Of a stretch of 64,000 nucleotides of DNA, positions 1 through 10,500 are shown piece after piece. The stretch comes from Misgurnus anguillicaudatus. Its lineage: Eukaryota > Chordata > Actinopteri > Cypriniformes > Cobitidae. Both the position numbers and the translations under genes were made by a program. Location of the stretch: assembly GCF_027580225.2 (NCBI RefSeq), contig NC_073358.2, forward strand, positions 51,073,501 to 51,137,500, in the 5' to 3' direction. The notes below the pieces were generated by a model that worked only from the letters and a program-made list of their open reading frames with translations, was not told where the DNA came from and made no database searches. Within the stretch, counting starts at the first letter, position 1, and each line of letters starts with the position of its first letter.

Positions 1-1197
1 ATATTCCAGACAATAAACACACCTGTGAGTAGCACATATGTTTATTTTAAAATAAACATTTTATAAATTAACAAGTTTTCTTTTAGACTTTTCATCTGCA
101 TGTTGGGTGTGCTGGGTTTGCGATGAACATCAAGATGATTTTGACACTTTAAAAACAGTTAGGATCTAAAGAAACACTGATACAATAACTCACGATCCTG
201 CCCATCTGCCATCAACTATTCTGTTATGAGATGTCACCTGAAAACGTATATACAATGTGCTACAGCAAGCCAGCAAGACACTTATTCATTCTCCGGATGT
301 GAATTCTTGATATCAACAATCATTTTAACTACTGACATTTGAATTGATTACATTAAGAATTCATATTCTGAGAATGAATAAAAGTCATAACGGCTTGCCA
401 TACTGCGTGTCGGTCACAATGCGTTAACCATTTAACCACTCTCCAACTCACAGCTAGACTTAAACATGTTAAATGCTGGTGTTATTTTAGTTTTAAAACT
501 AAATCACGTAGACAGACGTGAAGGTTCTCCATTGAAAACTCATTTTTATAAAGGTTTATTATAACTCACCCAATAGTTTCCTGTCAGTTTGTCTAATGGA
601 TTGATCGAAGTCTAATGTGTTAACCAGATCAAATGCGTTGAGTTGTACAAATATCAAAAGACAAAATCACACTCATCTGTCTTAAATTACTGGATTTAAA
701 ACTACATTCTACGTCACTTCAAACCTGCAAGCAGAGCTTTCACTTCAGTGCGCCCCAATCTCAAAAAGCACAGGGTCATATTTCACCCCAACATCAAAAG
801 GGAAAAATATATTTTTTTTTGCATGACCCATAGTCATCGTGTTCTTATTTCTTACTTTTGCCGTGAAGCACACACGACACGTGATCTTGCCAAATTGTGT
901 TTTGAGATGAACACCCAAACTATCGAGACGCTGTTCGGGTCGGTTCAGAGTACCAGTACTCTGAGTAATGATGCCTAACACATTACAGTAAACACACACA
1001 TACACACTATCACAGCTCCCTGCGTTTTCACCGAGGTACAATCAGGGTAAGAGGCATGAACTTGTGGCACAAACCCTTCCAGACCGCAGGAAAGAGAGGG
1101 GTGTTTTCACTGCAGTCCTCTGAGCGTGAAGTGATTCCTCTCCCAGGATCGATAGCAGCCCTAATCTTCTCCTCTTCCTCAAAACGTGCTGTCAGTC
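1..1197 (-). other. ciz1: ciz1 3' UTR and downstream flank
   Basis: No further coding exon is visible between the ciz1 stop codon and the window start. The sequence is AT-rich with short meaningless reading frames. Polyadenylation signals AATAAA on the minus strand occur at 555-560 (about 640 nt after the stop) and at 41-46, so the 3' UTR probably ends near 535 or near the window edge. The exact cleavage site cannot be chosen from sequence alone. Confidence 0.5.
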
Positions 1198-1584
1198 TCA
1201 GCGTCGCCTCCCTCCTCTTCCTCGTTTCTTAACGGTACCACGGCCCCTACCCCTGCCGGCCTTTACCTCCGGGAGACCGTTGGAGCTCTCTTCCTCCTCC
1301 TCTTCCTCGATGTGCTCCTGCTCTGGGATCGCTCCGGAGGGTGCTTGTGGGAGCGTAACGTCTCCGAGGGCTTCCTCCAGGTCCTGGTTTAATGATGATA
1401 GTTGTTTGGTTTCCTGATGGTCGGTCAGGTTGCTGGTGTTTAATCTGGTAATGTTGATGACAGGATGTAGAGTACTGCTTGGGGACGGGGCGCTTTGGAT
1501 GATGGTTTCATCTGAACCGACATGGTCTGCTGGTTCTACTGAGGTTGAACCCAAGTCTTCACGTTTCTTTAAGGCTTTATATTT
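1198..1584 (-). CDS. ciz1: ciz1 coding exon 15 (last)
   Basis: Acceptor TTACAG at 1585-1590, TGA at 1200-1198. It encodes KYKALKKR, continuing the helix after the matrin finger, then low-complexity sequence, a run of glutamates and a GRGRGRG...RGGRRR C-terminus. The RG-rich end is unlike the end I know for human CIZ1 and may be a teleost-specific nucleic-acid-binding tail. Confidence 0.88.
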   Translation of the reverse strand, partial: KYKALKKREDLGSTSVEPADHVGSDETIIQSAPSPSSTLHPVINITRLNTSNLTDHQETKQLSSLNQDLEEALGDVTLPQAPSGAIPEQEHIEEEEEEESSNGLPEVKAGRGRGRGTVKKRGRGGRRR

Positions 1585-4500
1585 CTGTAAAACAACATAC
1601 AATGTAATGATCAACCGTGCCACAACAGAAAACTTTATGCAAATGATGAGCGACTTTCGGGAATGACGAAATCGCAGGCGATGTGCACGCAGCCATGTAT
1701 TTACTTCAACAAATAAAACAAACTGCTTGTGATAAATGTGACAAGCTAAATCCTCATAATTACCTTTAAGTTGTGAAAGTGTTTGAGGGTCTTGCAATGT
1801 CCGTGTCGAGCAGAAGATTCAAAATGATAGAAATGATTACAGAGTCGACAGAGGAAACCAGCCACGGGAACCACAAAACTAGACCCTGTGAGAAACATTA
1901 TCATATAACAATTCATTTACAGTTTTGCAAAACAAAATACTGAATTTTTTTACTGAAAAAAAAAAACACTGAAACAAAGAGAAAAAGATTCATGTAACCA
2001 ATTAGCATCCAGAATTCAGGTGACATTGCTCACAACTTCTTTTTTTAGTATTTCATTTTTTGCTATTATGAGATAGATCACATCATAGATATGTATAAAG
2101 GCTAGAAGTCTCGCCCGCACTGCTGGCCAATTGAGTGGAACGTCCGCATTTGGCGGCCATCTTACCACAGGCAGCTCGCTCACTCGTAGCTTTAAGTTTT
2201 AATGGTGCATGTCTTTTAAATGACGATAACTTGCTTAATTTTCTACCGATTTTTAAACGGTTTGGTTTGTTATAAACTTCAAAGATGTACCTATGACACT
2301 GCATACATATGAAAAAAAATAATAATCATCATGAAACATGTTAAAGCATCCAGAATTATAGCCACGTTAATAATGTTTGTAAGAAACCAAACCACTTGAA
2401 AATCGGTAGAACATTGAGCAAGTTATGGTTATTTAAACGTACCTGCACCATTAAAACTCAATGCTTTGAGTGAGCAAGCTGCCTGTGGTAAGATGGCCGC
2501 CCGTTGATGACGTTAGAGACTCTGCCATAACACATTTAGCCTTTATACATATCTATGGATCACACCATCGGCCCAGCAGGCATCTTCATTGACTGGTGTC
2601 TATAATTTTAATTCGACCAAATATCATTATTACCCACCATACATGACATCAGCATCAAACTCCTCCTCTTCAGTCAGATCTTCCAGCGTGACCTCCATCT
2701 GGGCAGACAGACCCTCCTTTAAGAGAAAGTTTCACCGGTCAACTAAACAACTAGTGTGTGATTTTCAATTACAGAAGAGATAAACATATCAACATATCAT
2801 ACCTTCCCATCCTCCTCTTCCTCCCTCTCGCCATCGCTGATGTCATCATCCTCCTCGCCCAATAATATCTCAGTGTTCAGCTCCTCTACACCATCCTTGC
2901 CAGTCTCTCTCCACAGCTGCAACGTTACATACAAAATCAATTACTTTTCAAAGCCGTTAAAGAACATTACAAGTATGTACTGTAGCTAAGTTAATGTGTT
3001 AATCCCTTTCATTCATTCAAATATCATCCTTAAAAGCAGCAGAATGCATACGTCTTTAAATATGAATAACAGATGTTCACCTGCTCAACTCTTTGCTTAT
3101 GTTCTTTTGTCTTCATGTGCTCCACAAATTCTCTGGGTGTTGTGAAGTCTTGCTTACAGACGGTGCAGCTCGTGGTATATGAGCGACTATGTTGCTGTAC
3201 GAACACAGAAGTGAAGAGAACTTGTGAAAGTCACAGAGACTTAACATTTCAATAAATGAGGATCTTTTAAAGGTGCAATGTCGGCCCAAGTAGCAGTGCT
3301 TCGCCTTCTGAGAATATAGTTCCCAGTATGTACATTGTATACTGTTAAAAGATGGCTGTGTCTCATTTGACCTTGTTATTTGTACACAGTGTGATTATAC
3401 AAATCACAACACATACATATGAAAATGTTCGCATTATTTTGTCACTTATTGGGAACAGTATGCTAGCTGGAGCCATTCACTTCCAGTCTTTGTGCTAAGC
3501 TAAGCTAGTGAGTTACAGCACGCATGAAGATGAGAAAGGTATGTATGGACTTATCTAACTCTTGGGGATACGGTGAATAAGCTAAATTCCCAAAATGTGG
3601 GCGTGTTCCTTTAAGTCCAATTTATAGTCTTGCGCAAGGTCTACGCCGTAGGTTATCCGTAGCCTCTGCGTAGCCTGACGTGCACCTCGGCAAATTTTTA
3701 ACTGCGCGTCTGTTCTACGCGGACCGCAAGCGCTGTGATTGGTCCACTAAAACCGTTCACGTCAGGTAAAAAAACTGCGCCATGGGTATTTCTGTTTGCG
3801 ACGGTGAGAACAAAGATTGAGGAGTGATTTAACTTTAAAAACAGCTGATGATCATGGCAAAGTTTATCCTGGCAATCAAACGGGGCGAAAACGCATTATA
3901 ACTCATACTGTGTGATTATTTTGGTGGATTGCTCACCTTGTGCTCCTTGGTTCGGCGATGCTCCATGACATTGCTGGTAAAGTGAGTCTGGCAGGTGGAG
4001 CACCATCTCTGAAGGCCCGGTCTCTTCTCGCTGGAAAGTCATTTACATTTATTGATATAGCAGATACTTTAATCCAAATCAACTTACAAATGACAGAGCA
4101 CTAAACATGAGGAAAACTGATATTTAAGGCTCTGTGTTTGGCTTAGAAACTCACCCGTCTTTACGAGTGCCCTGCAAAGACTCCTGGACTCGTGGCAGCA
4201 GCGTTACGAGACAAGCGTTACTCATGTGCTGGATCTCCATCATCTTCTGCTGGTGGCTCAGTCCGTTCATATGGCTCTGGAAATTCTGCAAACACAAGAT
4301 TCAGAATTATGGGGCTGTTCCCAAAAAACATCTATATATTCTTCACATTTATTTACATATATCCATTTGTTAGACGTGTATACCTAAGTTGATTTATAGT
4401 TCATCAGTATATCTGTTAACTGGAAATTAAACCAGCAATGCTATATACTATTTGAGCTACAGAAATGTAGTTTCTTAAGGCCCTTATTAATAATATTTTC

Positions 4501-7500
4501 TGTGAAGAAAAAGTACTAGATTCTTATTGGTAGCATTTTGCTAAACTTTGTGAATTATTGGAAATGCAATTTAGTAGACAGAGTTAACAGGAACATGCCT
4601 GCTGGTTATGGCAAGTGATGTTGCAAATATAGCAGAAGAACTTGTTGGAGGTTTCTCCTTCATCTCTGAGCTCCTCTGGGCCTTTGGCAGAGACTGTCGG
4701 CTCTTTGATTTCAGTGACAGAATCTAAACCCGTGGAGTCATCTTGACCATCACTGTTTTGTTTCTCTGTATCCTTAACTGACGGTTCGGTGCTTTCAATG
4801 TGCTGAAAATGTAAATAGAAAAAAGTGCAATTCATTAATTTATACTCAGTATCATGTCCAGAGTAACTGTAGTCAGTCACTGGAAGGGCAAGATAAAATC
4901 AACAAACTTTTTATGCTATTTCTGCTCAAAATTTTGCACAGGAGCTATAGTTACATTTACATGCAACCAAATAATGTTTGTAATCGTTATGATGGCTCAA
5001 TCGGATGGAAAAGCCTTCATGTAAACACCTTAATCAGCAGGAGAAAAGAACACAAGTTAACGAGTGAATCGTATTATTTTCTCAGTCGGATGCAAAAATA
5101 CCTTGTGCATATGCGCAGAACAATTGTGCTTAAGTTCAAATCTTATACACTCACCTAAAGGATTATTAGGAACACCTTACTTATACTGTGTTTGACCCCC
5201 TTTCGCCTTCAGAACTGCCTTAATTCTGCTTGGCATTGATTCAACAAGGTGCTAAAAGCATTCTTTAGAAATGTTGGCTCATATTGATAGGATAGCATCT
5301 TGCAGTTGATGGAGATTTGTGGGATTCACATCCAGGGAACAAAGCTCCCGTTCCACCACATTCCAAAGATGCTCTATTGGGTTGAGATCTGGTGACTGTG
5401 GGGGCCATTTTAGTACAGTGAACTCATTATCATGTTCAAAAAAAAAAAACTATTTGAAATGATTCAAGCTTTGTGACATGGTGCATTATCCTGCTGGAAG
5501 TAGCCATCAGAGGATGGGTACATGGTGGCCATAAAGGGATGGACATGGTCAGAAACAATGCCCAATTGGCGCTAAGGGGCCTAAAGTGTGCCTAGAAAAC
5601 ATCCCCCACACAATTACACCACCACCACCACCAGCCTGCACAGTGGTAACTAGGCATGATGGATCCATGTTCTCATTCTGTTTACGCCAAATTCTGGCTC
5701 TACCATATGAACATCTCAACAGAAATCGAGACTCATCAGACCACGCAACATTTTTCCGGTCTTCAACTGTCCAATTTTGGTGAGCTCGTGCAAATCGTAG
5801 CCTCTTTTTCATATTTGTAGTGGAGATGAGTGGTACCCGGTGGGGTCTTCTGCTGTTGTAGCCCATCCGCCTCAAGGTTGTGCGTGTTGTGGCTTTACAA
5901 ATGCTTTGCTTCATACCTCGGTTGTAACGAGTGGTTATTTCAGTCAAAGTTGCTCTTCTATCAACATCGAGTCAGTCAGCCCATTCTCATCTGACCTATA
6001 GCATCAACAAGGCATTTTCACCCACAGGACTGCTGCATACTAGATGTTTTTCCCTTTTCACACCATTCTTTGTAAACCCTAGAAATTGGCATGCGTGAAA
6101 ATCCCGTCTGGCACAAACAACCGTGGCACCCTCAAAATTGCTTAAATCACCTTTCTTTCCCATTTCCCAGGAGATTGTTTTGACCAGGACCACACCCCTA
6201 AATGCATTGAAGCAACTGCCATGTGATTGGTTGATTAGATAATTGCATTAATGAGAAATTGAACAGGTCTTCCTAATAATCCTTTAGGTGAGTGTATTTA
6301 GCTCTTATTTACGTATGTAACATGTTTCTTATCACAGAAACATGCAATAGCAAAGCAATAGCAATGCATTATTAAGGTAATGGGGTCACGCGGTGTACAT
6401 TTTACAGCATTCATGTGTATTTTCATAACACTATAAAACATAAAGCAATAAAATAGCATCACACCTTTTGAAAACTGTGTTTTCATTACCTTTATTTAAA
6501 AAAACTCTTAATAACAACTTTCTTCAACTTAACTTTGAGTTTGTACATTATTTAGAGATAAAGCGAGAACTCGACGAGATGCTGTGCGTGGCGTTGCCAA
6601 GTCCTCAGCTTTTTTCTAGTTCAGATTTGGGCTACTGTTTTAGCAAGCAAATTTTTTATGCGAGTTAAAAATTAAAGGGTTTCATTTCTTAGTTATTGGC
6701 ATTTGGCCTGTGAATAGTCATTAGAATGCTTTTGGGCTAGTTTTGAATATCCACGTAAATCTGATTGATCCCTGGCTGTGCGCTTGCGCAGACGTTTAAT
6801 TGCAATGTTTAGGGTGCATGTAAACGGTACTGTCGTAACCTGAAATCAGATTTAATTCAGTCAGACTGACAAAATTTGGGGCATTTAAACATAGCTATTG
6901 TTAAATAAGCAAAAATTTGCTTCATGCATAGTAAAACATCTTTATAAGAAATGCTATTTTTAGAATTTGGGATGAAAACATTGACTAATTCTTGACTGGT
7001 TTGGTGAAATATACCATGATCAGATGAATTTCAGTGATAAATCTCAGTAACAGCTTCAGCATGATGTTTCTCAGTACCGTCGGATTTTGTGGTACTAACC
7101 TTGACCACTTGAGACTGCTCATCTGCTTCAGCAGCCACCGGACCCTCCACACTGCCTCCCTCCTGAAGTGTACATTCTGAAACACAGCATACACACTCAC
7201 ATGAAACATCAATTATATCTCAATTCTGTCTTTATTACAGGAATAGTATGACTATAAATCTGTGGTCAACGAGAACAAGAAAACAATCGGTGGATATCTC
7301 TCCAAATGTATTTACAGAAAAACACATCAAGTTACATTGAATCTTCCAACGCATGACAAGCAAATACATAAACCGTATTGATACTGGGATGTGATGCAAC
7401 CTTAAAGCAAACTTAAGCACCACATGATGTCATCAGTACCAGAAGATATAAAGGTAATGAATATTAGCTGAAGAGACCCTACAAGTCAAATTCTTCCTAC

Positions 7501-10500
7501 CTTCTGGGTCTGGAGTCTTATATTCACTGCTCTGTACCGATTCGGTCTCCACAGGCCCCTCTGACCTGTGCAGAGATAGTAATCATATTATTTTGTGAAT
7601 GCATTTGACTTGAAGAGTGACTTCAAATCAAATCAAAATTAAAAAGTATACTGGGCATCAAATCCATGACCTTACATACCCTTCTGTTCTTTGTTTTTTG
7701 GCTGCTGGTTCTTCAGGTTGGTCTGACGTAGATGGACACACTGAATCAGCAACGCCTGCAGCTATATCAACTGTTTAAACAGATGCAGAATTCATAACAT
7801 GGATTTCTATGAACTCAAAGACCATACTGATGTTGAACAGTCAGTGATGTAGGCAGTATTTCTGAATACCTTTGCTCCCACTGGCTTCTGATTGGGTGTC
7901 GCTGCTCCCCGCAGGTTTCTGTTCGATGTCTCTCTTTCTGTCTTGTTGACGTGACTGAAAATCCTGCTGAAAATGCATTAAAAAGACAGTGTCAGATCAA
8001 ACATGTACCTTCACATTCTTTATGTTTGGGGTCCCAGATACCCCACTAGTTTCATTCTGTTTCTAAGCCGCACAACATAAAGATGCAGAAATGACATCCA
8101 TCAGTTCGAACACTTCAAAGAGTTGTCACCAGCATCCTTACATTGCTGAAGTAGCGTGCGTGTGGGTTAAAGTGTCGCGAGTATCCCATATGAGGAGTTT
8201 TGATGGCGACTCCCATTGGAACGGGCCCGAGGAGAGACGCTCTGGATCCGGGAGCGAAGAACTGTGGGAACTGCTGTCCACCCATTGCGAATCCACGCAT
8301 GCCACCAGCTTGAAAGAAGAGATATGAGATTTTTAAAATCCCCATTAGACAGGAGTACATTATGAAAACTCATCAAGACAGTTACAGAACAATGCATGAG
8401 GTAAAAATAACAACCAAAAAATTTTCTACTGGTTATAATACACCCCAAAATCTTTTATAGGAATTTAAGCCTATGTGATAATTTTCTATACAACTTAGCA
8501 CATTTCTGTCTCGCACATGCGTCTTCATGACACAACCCACTCCATATATACAGAATGCAACATGCTACAACGTGCTGAACATGTGATTTGGTTTACCCTG
8601 CATCTGCTGCATCAGCAGAGCCCCTTGCAGCATGGGATTGGGTGCTAAGATGGTTTGAGTGGCTGAGCAGAGGTTGACCATACGGGCAGAAGGGGGTGCT
8701 TGGGTGGGCACAGCCATAGACCTGTTTCAAACAAATTAAACCCATGTATTAAATTCTCAGACAAACAAACAGATGCTTTGTCATTTGTCACATAGAAATT
8801 AAATTGTGTTTCACACATCCACAGCTTACAGTTCAGTGCATAATAAAAAAAACATAAATTAAGAGTTTCGTTGCAAAACGAGATAACCACCGTTTTTTTA
8901 ATTGTTCAGAAATCTAGTTTTTTGGTTGTGCATTCCAATTAATTTCAATGCAACTGCAGTTGGTTTGTTTTGATTTAAACCTTCATAACTTAAAAAATAC
9001 ATTTAAGTAGCACCATAAAACAAAATAATAACATGATAACATAATAATAAACATGTTTTGACAAAAATGTTAAAAAAATGGATTTATCTCGTTTTTGCAA
9101 CAAAACTCTTCAAATAAAAAAAAACTGGCTATCAAAATCACAGAGGGCTTTTAAAGGAGACCTGATAATCAATGTTGTGCTTAACTAGTTACTAAGTAAT
9201 TAATTACTTATTTTAATGACTTTTACTTGAAAAAGTAAAGTAAGGGATTACTTTTATTTTTCTTGTCCTTTAATTACAGTTACTTCTGATTAAATTGAAC
9301 CGAATACAGTATAAACTGTAGATCATTTATTTATTATAAAATAGTTGATTTAACATCAAAATTTAAAGTCTAACATTAAAATGTATGTTTTTTTAATTAA
9401 TCCTTCCTACTTTAAATACTTTGGTGAGTTAATAAGAATAAAGGTAACACTCTTGTGTAGTTTACAATTTTCAATATTAACTGGTTGGTTATTAGCATTA
9501 ATATTACTAAGATATTGGCTGTTTATACTTAAAAAGCACATAATATTAATGCCTGATTTTCCAAAAGCATATTCTACATTTTTAATCCTACCCAATCCCT
9601 ATCAAAACTTAAAATTAACAACTACTTTACTAAGTATTAATAAGCAATAATTAGGAGTATATTGAGGCAAAAGTAGTTAATAGTTAGAATTGGACCTTAA
9701 AAAGTGTGACCAGAATAAATTACCGTAAAACTTCAAATAATAGCCCGGGCTTTTATTTTCCCAAACCTATCATCACACCAGGCGTCTAAAAGAGACAGGC
9801 GTTTATAAGAGACAGGCTTTTAATTTAATTGTTTCAGCATGACAGCAGGAGGTTACCACATATTACATTTTATTTTTAATTTGAATGTGTTTAACAAATT
9901 AGTTCGTGTAATAACAACAGTCTTAAATTATTGGCAGTATAAATAAAGCAAACAATTATATGTTTTTTTATTGGTTGTTGCGTGAAATCTTACCCAGATA
10001 CAACAGTGCTATTTTCTGATTGGCTATTGTGTAGCCTCTTTCTTTTTTTTGTATTGGCTCGCTCGACTAGAACTCTAGGGAAGACGGGCTTGATAGAGAG
10101 AGAGAGAGCAGTGCGGCCAGATAAATTTTAGGCGCTGCAGCATATTAAATATGATAAATAGTGTTTCCGCGTGAGAAATACAATGTGTGGCGGGAGTGCA
10201 TGCATGACAAAAGACTGAAAGCCTGGCTATTATCAGCGGCCCCAAAACACTACTACCGGCCCACCGGGAAAAGTCCTGACTCTCCCGATTGCCACTTCGC
10301 TACTGTCATCATCACCTCAATCCTGGCGAAGAAGCTTGTTGTGTTGTCATAGTGATGAGTAAAGGAACGACTGCGTCTGTCACGTGACATCTACCGGTAA
10401 GCAAAAAAAACTTTAGCATGTTCAATCTGCACCATAGAATTGTCTTAAACAGACTATCTGACGGGTTTTAGAAGATTAAATACAACCCGAAACTAAAAAA

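Noticed and set aside
10161..10352. Small ORF inside the 9721-10617 element as transposase or host gene
   Set aside because: 63 codons without motif or homology that I recognise.
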